The notes under the pieces were generated by a model. The model ran no database searches and was not told where the DNA came from. It was given only the letters and a program-made list of their open reading frames with translations. Positions 38,682 to 45,060 of a stretch of 45,060 bases of DNA are shown piece after piece. Origin of the DNA: Leptolyngbya sp. DLM2.Bin15. Its GTDB lineage: Bacteria; Cyanobacteriota; Cyanobacteriia; RECH01. Where the stretch lies: positions 1-45,060 of the forward strand of contig RECH01000280.1 in the NCBI GenBank assembly GCA_007694125.1. Reading direction: 5' to 3'. A program made the position numbers and the translations under genes. How positions within the stretch are numbered: position 1 is the stretch's first letter; every line of letters begins with the position of its first letter.

Positions 38682-39023
38682 ATGTCAATTGCAGTTGGAA
38701 TGGTAGAAACGCTAGGTTTCCCCGCTGTTGTGGAAGCCGCTGATGCGATGGTCAAGGCTGCTCGGGTCACCTTGGTGGGCTACGAAAAGATTGGTAGCGG
38801 TCGCGTGACCGTGATTGTGCGGGGCGACGTCTCTGAAGTGCAAGCGTCTGTGGCTGCCGGTATCGAGAATGTGAAGCGCGTCAATGGCGGTCAAGTTCTC
38901 TCCACCCACATCATTGCTCGTCCTCACGAAAACCTAGAGTATGTGTTGCCGATTCGCTACACCGAAGCGGTGGAAGCATTCCGGGAGAGCGTCACCGGTA
39001 TCCGTCCGATGAACCGTCCATAG
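38682..39023 (+). CDS. ccmK1: Carboxysome shell protein CcmK1
   Basis: 113 residues, a second BMC paralogue nearly identical in the core to the first gene, with the same KIGSG pore and [16 protein letters not shown] block. The extra 11-residue C-terminal tail ([12 protein letters not shown]) is the usual mark of CcmK1. A GGAAGGGAG ribosome binding site lies upstream. Facets are likely mixed with CcmK2. The order K2-K1-L-M-N matches Synechocystis. Confidence 0.93.
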   Translation: MSIAVGMVETLGFPAVVEAADAMVKAARVTLVGYEKIGSGRVTVIVRGDVSEVQASVAAGIENVKRVNGGQVLSTHIIARPHENLEYVLPIRYTEAVEAFRESVTGIRPMNRP

Positions 39024-39031
39024 ACCTAACA

Positions 39032-39082
39032 CAGCTTATTAAGGTGTGTGGGATGGTAGTCAGCGCTCAAAAAGATCCGAGG
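39032..39082 (+). pseudogene. Decayed copy of the ccmL 5' end
   Basis: The 51 bases between ccmK1 and ccmL repeat the first codons of ccmL at an offset of 58 bases (compare 39090-39140). Over 39041-39082 I count 35 of 42 identical positions, and most differences fall on third codon positions of the ccmL frame. The copy would encode KVCGMVVSAQKDP, where ccmL has KVCGTVVSTQKDP. Its start codon is lost, and because 58 is not a multiple of three it is out of frame with ccmL. It looks like a remnant of a second ccmL or of a partial duplication. Confidence 0.75.
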
Positions 39083-39086
39083 TTCG

Positions 39087-39389
39087 ATGCAGATTGCGAA
39101 GGTGTGCGGTACGGTCGTCAGCACTCAAAAAGATCCAAGTTTAACTGGGGTCAAGTTCTTGTTGCTCCAATTGCTCGATGAACAGGGAAACCCGTTACCC
39201 GAGTATGAGGTGGCTGCAGATACGGTGGGTGCTGGGGTTGATGAATGGGTGTTGGTGAGCCGAGGCAGTGCTGCTCGACAGGTGAGCGGCAGCGAATCGC
39301 GTCCACTGGATGCCTTAGTCATTGGCATTATCGATACCGTGAGCCTAGACAATCGCTTGTTTTACAGTAAACGCGACTCGGATCGCTGA
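39087..39389 (+). CDS. ccmL: Carboxysome vertex protein CcmL
   Basis: 100 residues. CcmL forms pentamers that close the twelve vertices of the icosahedral shell. Typical parts are MQIAKVCGTVVSTQKDPSL, GVKFLLLQLLDEQG and GAGVDEWVLVSRGSAAR, then DALVIGIIDTVSLDNR. The usual Arg at position 7 (KVRGTVV in many relatives) is Cys here. It starts 63 bp after ccmK1, with a decayed copy of its own 5' end in between. Confidence 0.96.
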   Translation: MQIAKVCGTVVSTQKDPSLTGVKFLLLQLLDEQGNPLPEYEVAADTVGAGVDEWVLVSRGSAARQVSGSESRPLDALVIGIIDTVSLDNRLFYSKRDSDR

Positions 39390-39577
39390 CGTCTAGGATG
39401 CAGATGGAAGGGCGATCGCTTGTGGTCGCCCTTGCTCTAGGATGAAGGGCTGGGGGTGAAGTCTAAAGGACAGCGATCGCTGCATCCAGCTAGGGATGTT
39501 GAGATTGCCGTTTGGAGTTTAGGCAAGGGAAGCATCGCCCTAGCTTACTGGTTTGTATTGCTTAAAAGGGAATGCTT

Positions 39578-41593
39578 ATGGTAGCTCATTACTCCGCTAC
39601 TCCCCCAACACCATGGTCTAAAAGTTTGGCACAGCCTCAAATTCACGACACGGCCTACGTTCATTCATTCGCCAATATCATTGGTGATGTTTGTATTGGA
39701 GCTGGCGTAGTGGTCGCTCCAGGGACCTCCATCCGGGCGGATGAAGGGCACCCATTTTTTATTGGTGAGGGCAGTCGTGTTCAAGATGGTGCGGTCATTC
39801 ATGGCTTAGATCAGGGTCAAGTGGTGGGAGATAATGACCGCTCCTACTCCGTTTGGATTGGGCAACGAGTCACCCTTACTCACATGGCGCTGATCCATGG
39901 CCCAGCCTATGTTGGGGATGATTGTTTTATCGGATTTCGTTCCACCCTGTTCAATGCTCGCATTGGTCAAGGCTGCATCATCATGATGCATGTGTTGATT
40001 CAAGACGTGGAAATTCCCCCAGGAAAATTTGTGCCATCTGGTTCTGTGATCACGACTCAGCAGCAAGCCGATCAGTTACCGGATGTGCAAGAAGCCGATA
40101 GTCGCTTTGTTCAACATGTGGTGGGTGTCCATGAATCCGTGCGATCGCATCCCCATCAAGCGGAGAAAGCCGTGCAGGTATCTACCCTGCGCCGTGAGTT
40201 AGAGCAGGTATACCAAGCAAGTGGTGATAGTGCTGACAGGGTCAATGATAGCGATGGGCAGGTACAACGTATGAAATTGAGTCCAGAAGTAGTAGAGCAG
40301 GTGCATCAACTGTTGACTCAGGGCTATCGCATTAGCACTGAGTTTGCCGATGCGCGTCGATATCGGATTAGTTCGTGGAAGACAGGGCCGTCGATTTCTG
40401 CCGGACAGCGATCGGAGGTGATTGCTGCCCTAGAGCGGTGTTTGGATGAGCATAGCCAAGAGTATGTTCGCATGATTGGCGTGGATACAGGCTCCAAGCG
40501 GCGAGTGGCAGAGGTGATGTTGCAGCGGCCGGGCGATCGCAATGGCAACTCCGCCCCTTCCCAAGATCGTCGCTCCACCTCCAACTATTCGCCCTATCAG
40601 TCTGGGCAGGCGATCGCTTCTCAGCCTTCCGCGCCCGTCTCTGGCGATATTGCTGAGCAGGTGCGTCAGCTCCTATCCCAGGGCTACCGGATTGGTATGG
40701 AGCATGTGGATGCTCGCCGTTTCCGCACCGGCACGTGGAAGAGCTGCGCCCCCATTCAGTCTACGCGCTTGAATGAGGTGATGGCTGGCTTGGAAGCCTG
40801 TATGGCAGACCATGCTGGGGAATATGTACGTCTGATTGGCATTGATACCCAATCTCGGCGACGGGTTTTGGAAACGGTGGTGCAGCGCCCCGGTGAGGCA
40901 CCGAAGTCGGTTGCCAGCGGCGGACAGCGCAGCAACGGTGCCAGCTATGCATCGGCACCCTCCGCAAGCAGTGCGGGCCTGAGCCGTGAAGTGGCCGATC
41001 AAGTCCATCAACTCTTGTCCCAGGGCTATCAGATTGGCACAGAGCATGTAGACGCTCGCCGCTTCCGTACAGGAACGTGGAAAAGCTGCTCGCCCATTGA
41101 AGCTACTCGTCCTAACGATGTGATCGCCGCATTGAACGCCTGCATGGTCGAACATGCTGGGGAATATGTGCGGATGATTGGTATTGATACTCGGTCGCGC
41201 CGCCGGGTGGCAGAGGTGATGATTCAACGGCCAGGCGATAGCGCTCCCAAGGCTTCTGCATCGAGCAGCAGCAGCTATACGACCCGATCCTCCTCGTCTT
41301 CCAATAGCTCGGCATCGCGGTCGTCGTCAACATCCGTAGGTGCTGATGTGGCGGATCAGGTGCGGCAGTTGCTGTCCCAGGGCTATCGAATTGGCATGGA
41401 GCATGTGGATGCTCGGCGCTTCCGCACGGGCACGTGGAAGAACTGCGCGCCAGTTCAATCTACCCGTCCTGATGATGTAATGTCAGCCCTGTCTGCCTGC
41501 ATGGCGGAGCATCAAGGTGAATATGTTCGCCTGATTGGGATTGATACCAAGTCTAAGAAACGGGTTGCTGAGATCATGGTTCAGCGTCCATAG
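39578..41593 (+). CDS. ccmM: Carboxysome assembly protein CcmM with four Rubisco small-subunit-like domains
   Basis: 671 residues. The N-terminal gamma-carbonic-anhydrase-like left-handed beta-helix spans about residues 20-190, with zinc-ligand positions His75, His102 and His107 retained. Four SSUL domains follow at about 232-318, 356-438, 470-552 and 589-671, joined by Ser/Pro/Gln linkers. SSULs bind and condense Rubisco. SSUL2, 3 and 4 each have the redox Cys pair spaced 18 residues (390/408, 504/522, 623/641); SSUL1 has Gly at the first position. I chose the ATG at 39578, because AAAAGGG is 7 bases upstream, over that at 39572. An internal ATG at 40271 after GGGCAGGT could give a short 440-residue form carrying only the SSULs. 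Confidence 0.95.
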   Translation: MVAHYSATPPTPWSKSLAQPQIHDTAYVHSFANIIGDVCIGAGVVVAPGTSIRADEGHPFFIGEGSRVQDGAVIHGLDQGQVVGDNDRSYSVWIGQRVTLTHMALIHGPAYVGDDCFIGFRSTLFNARIGQGCIIMMHVLIQDVEIPPGKFVPSGSVITTQQQADQLPDVQEADSRFVQHVVGVHESVRSHPHQAEKAVQVSTLRRELEQVYQASGDSADRVNDSDGQVQRMKLSPEVVEQVHQLLTQGYRISTEFADARRYRISSWKTGPSISAGQRSEVIAALERCLDEHSQEYVRMIGVDTGSKRRVAEVMLQRPGDRNGNSAPSQDRRSTSNYSPYQSGQAIASQPSAPVSGDIAEQVRQLLSQGYRIGMEHVDARRFRTGTWKSCAPIQSTRLNEVMAGLEACMADHAGEYVRLIGIDTQSRRRVLETVVQRPGEAPKSVASGGQRSNGASYASAPSASSAGLSREVADQVHQLLSQGYQIGTEHVDARRFRTGTWKSCSPIEATRPNDVIAALNACMVEHAGEYVRMIGIDTRSRRRVAEVMIQRPGDSAPKASASSSSSYTTRSSSSSNSSASRSSSTSVGADVADQVRQLLSQGYRIGMEHVDARRFRTGTWKNCAPVQSTRPDDVMSALSACMAEHQGEYVRLIGIDTKSKKRVAEIMVQRP

Positions 41594-41616
41594 CTGACCT
41601 CTGAATGACGTCTAGA

Positions 41617-41652
41617 ACCTGGTGGTTTAACGATGATGCTGAGCCGCCAGGT
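41617..41652 (+). promoter_or_regulatory. Intercistronic stem-loop ccmM-ccmN
   Basis: ACCTGGTGG at 41617-41625 pairs with CCGCCAGGT at 41644-41652 (one G-U pair) around an 18-base loop, 24 bases after the ccmM stop. A 3' stem-loop here could set the ratio of CcmM to the downstream products. No T-run follows. Confidence 0.5.
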
Positions 41653-41830
41653 CAGACTTGGTTCAATCCGTTGATCCAGTATCCTGTGCCAGATCTGTGA
41701 GACAAGAGGAAGCTAGGTGTTGACGTCTAGGGGCATCGCTCTGCTTAGGTGACCACGTCTGCTTCTAGATGATGCAGTTTTCATCGATCAAATTGTTTCA
41801 CGTTCCTGGTTTCCCCAACGAACTGAGTCC

Positions 41831-42637
41831 ATGAGTTTGCCACTCCTGCCACCCACCAATGACACCCATTTCATCCTCAGTGGCGATGTGACCCTGCATC
41901 CTGGAACAGCGATCGCTCCTGGCGTGGTGCTTCAGGCTGATCCAGGATGTCGCATTGTCATTGAAGCGGGAGTGTGTATTGGTATGGGTTCGGTGCTTCA
42001 TGCCTACCAGGGCACGGTGCATATTGAACAGGGAGCAATTCTGGGGTTGCAGGTGTTGGTGGTGGGTGCGGGGCGCGTGGGGCAACATGCCTGCCTTGGC
42101 TCAGGGGTGACCATTTTTGCCTGTGATGTGGCGGCAGGGACTGTGGTACCGGCGGGAACGCTCATGGGGCAGATGGGCCGTCAAGCGGTGGCCCAGGTTG
42201 GAGCACCATCATTTGTATCTAGCCCTGTGACCGCCTTACCGCAGGCGGTAGACCAGACCTTGGAGCAGGTTGTAGAGCAGATCGTGGAGCATACCGTAAG
42301 TGAGACACAGTTTAGGGCGGTAACCCTGACTGATCGAGAGCTCAGTGCGGATCCTTGGGAAGACGAAAGCAGTGTCTCTAATCTGGGGGCTGCCGCACCA
42401 GAGCTATCCCCAGAACCATCTAAGACCCATGCATCGGCAACCAACGCATCGGAGAACGGTGCAACGGGGGGCGATCGCTCCGATGATGATTCCCAGTCGT
42501 CCCAGCTCATCTCCCAGCCGACGATGCAGACCCCCGTCTATGGGCAAGCGTCGCTCGATCGCTTGATGGGTATGCTGTTCCCCCATCGGCAAGCGCTGCA
42601 ATCAGACTCGGACGAGCCGAATAAGCCTGACTCGTAG
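41831..42637 (+). CDS. ccmN: Carboxysome assembly protein CcmN
   Basis: 268 residues. CcmN bridges CcmM and the CcmK shell. Residues about 15-120 are hexapeptide repeats (for example VTLHPGTAIAPGVVL and VVGAGRVGQHACLGSGVTIF) that bind the CcmM beta-helix. A long, low-complexity acidic and Ser-rich linker follows. Near the C-terminus the amphipathic encapsulation peptide VYGQASLDRLMGMLFPHRQA (about 236-255) contacts CcmK. A short tail of 13 acidic residues trails it. It lies 237 bp after ccmM. Confidence 0.94.
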   Translation: MSLPLLPPTNDTHFILSGDVTLHPGTAIAPGVVLQADPGCRIVIEAGVCIGMGSVLHAYQGTVHIEQGAILGLQVLVVGAGRVGQHACLGSGVTIFACDVAAGTVVPAGTLMGQMGRQAVAQVGAPSFVSSPVTALPQAVDQTLEQVVEQIVEHTVSETQFRAVTLTDRELSADPWEDESSVSNLGAAAPELSPEPSKTHASATNASENGATGGDRSDDDSQSSQLISQPTMQTPVYGQASLDRLMGMLFPHRQALQSDSDEPNKPDS

Positions 42638-42730
42638 GGCACAGCCATGAATCTGCGAGATAGTTTTGAATAGCAGGCTAAGATAGAGCTAAGCAACATA
42701 TGTCGTCGGGTTAGTCTATGTTGGTTCAGC

Positions 42731-42782
42731 CGTTTCTGGCGGGTTGACCTTGCTAGAAAAAGCAAGAACAGTCCCAGAAACG
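42731..42782 (+). promoter_or_regulatory. Nested stem-loop ccmN-ccmO
   Basis: An outer 9-bp perfect stem (CGTTTCTGG at 42731-42739, complement at 42774-42782) encloses an inner 5-bp stem (CTTGC at 42749-42753, GCAAG at 42762-42766) with an A-rich loop. It lies in the 280-bp gap before ccmO and may control readthrough or stability of the ccmO part of the transcript. It has no T-run. Confidence 0.5.
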
Positions 42783-42917
42783 AGCGCTTGCCTCATGTCG
42801 TGACTCAATCCGGTCGTGGCTCAATCGTGGATGGTGAGGATCCGACGCTCGTATCATCATCTATTATGGTTCAGCACGCGGTGTAGATGCTCAACCACAG
42901 GACGCACGAGGGCAATC

Positions 42918-43790
42918 ATGGAGCTTCGTAATCCACCATCGAAATTTATTCAAGGGGCCGGGCGATCGATCGACTTCCGAGATCAGGCGCTTGGATTGGT
43001 TTCGACCCGCAGCTTTCCAGCGATCGTAGGCACCGCCGATATGATGCTCAAGTCGTCTGGTGTGCGGCTTGTGGGTTATGAAAAAATTGGCAGCGGCTAC
43101 TGCACGGCGGTGGTGCGAGGCAATCTATCGGACGTGCGCATTGCGGTGGAGGCTGGCGCTGAAACGGCGGAGCAATTTGGCCAGTTCATTTCAAAGCTGG
43201 TGATTTCTCGACCGTTGCCTAATCTTGATGCCGTGTTGCCCATTGGCAGTCGTCTAGCCAGCATCGTGGAGGGGCGTGGGTATAACCGGCTGAGTCATCA
43301 AGCGATTGGCTTGCTGGAAACCCGAGGCTTTCCAGCCATGGTAGGAGCCTGCGATGCCATGCTCAAGGCGGCGGATGTGCAGCTTGCTTCCTACGAAATG
43401 GTGGGGGCAGGGCTCTGTACGGCCATTATTCGGGGCCGGGTGGCAGATGTGGCGGTGGCGGTGGAAGCTGGGATGCATGAGGCGGAGCGCATCGGTGAAC
43501 TTCATGCCGTGATGATTATTCCTCGGCCGCTGGACGATCTGGAAGAAACGCTACCGGTGGCTAGTTGTTGGATTGATCAGCCTGAACCGCTGTCTATCCC
43601 CCTCGATCTCCAAGATCCTCAGGACGAAGAGTTGGTGGAACTACCCGATTTGCGATCGCTTCCCCAGTCTCAGGAAGAAGCCCTAGAACCTCCCATGCAG
43701 GAGGATGAGGTGCTAGAAGTTTTTGAGCCAGAAGTAGTACAGCATCCAGAACCTCTCTCCCAGGATTTGCCTGATCACGATCGAGGTTGA
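42918..43790 (+). CDS. ccmO: Carboxysome shell protein CcmO (tandem BMC)
   Basis: 290 residues with two BMC domains, at about 24-110 and 128-214, giving a pseudohexameric trimer at shell edges. The first has FPAIVGTADMMLKSS and pore loop KIGSGYCTAVVRG; the second has FPAMVGACDAMLKAA and MVGAGLCTAIIRG. Residues 215-290 form a long acidic, Pro-rich tail. An earlier in-frame ATG at 42816 adds 34 unlikely residues; GAGGG just before 42918 supports the later start. It is the last ccm gene and converges on the glycosyltransferase fragment 30 bp beyond. Confidence 0.94.
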   Translation: MELRNPPSKFIQGAGRSIDFRDQALGLVSTRSFPAIVGTADMMLKSSGVRLVGYEKIGSGYCTAVVRGNLSDVRIAVEAGAETAEQFGQFISKLVISRPLPNLDAVLPIGSRLASIVEGRGYNRLSHQAIGLLETRGFPAMVGACDAMLKAADVQLASYEMVGAGLCTAIIRGRVADVAVAVEAGMHEAERIGELHAVMIIPRPLDDLEETLPVASCWIDQPEPLSIPLDLQDPQDEELVELPDLRSLPQSQEEALEPPMQEDEVLEVFEPEVVQHPEPLSQDLPDHDRG

Positions 43791-43820
43791 ACAGGACAGA
43801 GATCTTGGATGCTGCCCGTA

Positions 43821-44486
43821 TTAGCTAACGGATTGGACGGCGAAAAACTCGCAGTGAAGTTGGTGGAGCAGGGAACGGTAAATCACATCCAGTTCATCGA
43901 CTGTCGCAGCTCCATCCGAGGCGATCGCTCCATGGTAGGATGATTCTCCTTCGGGATGAAGGGCAATCACTTGATCGGCTGCTTCTTGACAGGCTTTTTC
44001 GGTATTAATTTGGGCACTGGCCAACATAGGTACTGTCGTCGCATCATGATAGCGATCGCTTCCTAGGGCATGGTGCGTGTGAATTAATTTAATGAGCTGG
44101 CGTTGTTTAAGCTCTAGCCCGACCCAGCCCGATAGCCAGGAGTTCGTGTGAATCAGCGGGTAGAGAATACCCGATTTGCTTTGGTATTGAATAAATGCTT
44201 TGACAAAGTCTGGCAGTGCTTGATAGGTTTCATCAGCAGACAAGGGCGCTGCTTCTCCTGCCATGAGTCGAATGGTGCGACATCCATCGAGATGATCAAC
44301 CTCGGCAAGCTGTTCTGGGTCGGTATACCGAGTGAACATATCCACCTGCCAACCCACTTTGGCTAATCCTTCACCCAGCTTTTTTACATAAGCACTCTGA
44401 ACACTAGCGATACCGTTTGTTGCCAACGTCGCTGGATCAGCATGGACGGAAATTAAGGCAACATGGCCTCTTCGTTTCGCTAACAT
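43821..44486 (-). CDS. GT4-like glycosyltransferase, N-terminal domain only
   Basis: 221 residues. It begins MLAKRRGHVALISVHADPAT and continues with features of the acceptor-binding Rossmann half of GT-B glycosyltransferases: SAYVKKLGEGLAKVGWQVDMFTRY, LIHTNSWLSGWVGLELKQ, and KLIHTHHALGSDRYHDA. In full-length family members this is followed by a donor-binding second half with an EX7E motif. Here the protein stops at 43821, after a divergent tail (from about residue 175, QVIALHPEGESSYHG). No second half is found in the 30 bp before ccmO. It is therefore either a stand-alone domain or a truncated pseudogene. The nearest named families are sucrose-phosphate-synthase-like GT4 enzymes. Confidence 0.75.
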   Translation of the reverse strand: MLAKRRGHVALISVHADPATLATNGIASVQSAYVKKLGEGLAKVGWQVDMFTRYTDPEQLAEVDHLDGCRTIRLMAGEAAPLSADETYQALPDFVKAFIQYQSKSGILYPLIHTNSWLSGWVGLELKQRQLIKLIHTHHALGSDRYHDATTVPMLASAQINTEKACQEAADQVIALHPEGESSYHGAIASDGAATVDELDVIYRSLLHQLHCEFFAVQSVS

Positions 44487-44706
44487 AGTCTTTAAGTATG
44501 AATACTCACTAAGTTGAATCTACCTAAGCTTACGCTGCTCGGGGACAAAAGGCATCAACCTAGAGACCTACTCCTCAAAGGCATATTGACGATCTTTTGG
44601 AGCCAAGCGATGCCTTGAATGTGATTTTTCAGAGGCAGGTTAGGACGAGTGATGGTCTAGATGTTAGGAATATCACGCGCAGAATTACGGTGTGGGTAAA
44701 GGTACT

Positions 44707-45060
44707 CTAGTCCTTGGAATCCTTGGGAAATGAACATTCCACCGTAATCTTGAGATTTGCATCCGTCGTGCCCTTGGTGATATAAGGAACTCCGATTTCC
44801 CCAGCTACTTTCATGCCAAATTCGAGCGTCACCTTATCGACGTTAGCTCCGGCCATCTGTTTAAACGCGTTAAGGGTGTAGATAGTGTAGGCACGAATGC
44901 TACTCTGCATTGCCTGAAAACGCCGCATGACTTGTTCGCTGGCCCCTTTGGCGGTGCGGGTTGGTTCTTCAGGTGCCTCAGGCATCTCTGCAGGAAGATT
45001 GTCTATGCCGTCGGTCACCTCGATGTAAATGACGGTGCCATCATCCAGTGTTAAAGGGGT
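44707..45060 (-). CDS. Trypco1 / CU044_2847 family protein, 5' truncated by the window
   Basis: At least 117 residues are in frame; the start lies beyond base 45060. The visible N-terminal part reads TPLTLDDGTVIYIEVTDGID, the C-terminal part VDKVTLEFGMKVAGEIGVPY then a GTTDANLKITVECSF ending. A leading beta-hairpin around DDGTVIYIEV, a helix (about MRRFQAMQSSIRAYTIYTL) and a final LEFGMKV...NLKITVE strand pair fit the Trypco1 (trypsin-co-occurring) family. Such proteins are found beside trypsin-like proteases and NTP-dependent conflict systems in actinobacteria and cyanobacteria. The partner genes, if present, lie past the window edge. A GTG at 45018 could be an internal start, but the family's conserved strand lies before it. 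Confidence 0.75.
   Translation of the reverse strand, partial: TPLTLDDGTVIYIEVTDGIDNLPAEMPEAPEEPTRTAKGASEQVMRRFQAMQSSIRAYTIYTLNAFKQMAGANVDKVTLEFGMKVAGEIGVPYITKGTTDANLKITVECSFPKDSKD

Overview
This is a chromosomal segment from a beta-cyanobacterium. Evidence for this is the very frequent HIP1 octamer GCGATCGC, genes for photosystems I and II, a phycobilisome lyase, and a beta-carboxysome (ccm) cluster. The GC content is moderate. A Leptolyngbya- or Synechococcus-like lineage is plausible, but nothing in the window fixes the genus. I see no insertion sequences, CRISPR arrays, rRNA genes or tRNA genes.

Layout. 1-9 kb: a housekeeping stretch with a DUF3318 protein, miaA, gyrB, a small roadblock-like protein, an M20 amidohydrolase, a Cas4/RecB-type nuclease, pgeF and nrdR. 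9.4-11.3 kb: psbB-psbT of photosystem II with a clear terminator. 11.8-14.7 kb: an unusual fused tandem RemA/DUF370 protein divergent from an NFACT (RqcH-like) protein. 15.3-18.1 kb: a large PPC plus ELWxxDGT-repeat surface-type protein. 18.3-21.3 kb: sir (ferredoxin-sulfite reductase), a high-light-inducible protein (Hlip) with an HLR1-like element, and the psaF-psaJ pair on the opposite strand. 22.1-24.1 kb: tsaD and an alpha/beta hydrolase in convergent overlap. 24.3-28.6 kb: the pstSCAB phosphate transporter with a Pho-box-like repeat. 28.8-31.8 kb: a small protein, an MBOAT acyltransferase, a CpcT/CpeT-type lyase and rpsU.

32.1-43.8 kb is an inorganic-carbon supercluster. The CO2-uptake NDH-1 genes ndhF4-ndhD4-cupB run leftward. 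After a 1.5-kb gene-free region, the carboxysome genes ccmK2-ccmK1-ccmL-ccmM-ccmN-ccmO run rightward. The leftward genes convert CO2 to bicarbonate at the thylakoid; the rightward genes build the shell and organise Rubisco and carbonic anhydrase inside it. The window ends with an N-terminal-only GT4 glycosyltransferase fragment and a 5'-truncated Trypco1 (CU044_2847-type) protein.

The observations I rate highest are: (i) the asymmetric RemA-RemA fusion, whose N-terminal copy has lost DNA-binding arginines and gained an insert; (ii) a decayed copy of the ccmL 5' end immediately upstream of ccmL; (iii) a Trypco1 conflict-associated protein at the right edge; and (iv) structured, dyad-rich DNA between the CO2-uptake and carboxysome operons. 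I did not find a wholly new multi-gene system. The tandem RemA protein is the best candidate for undescribed biology.
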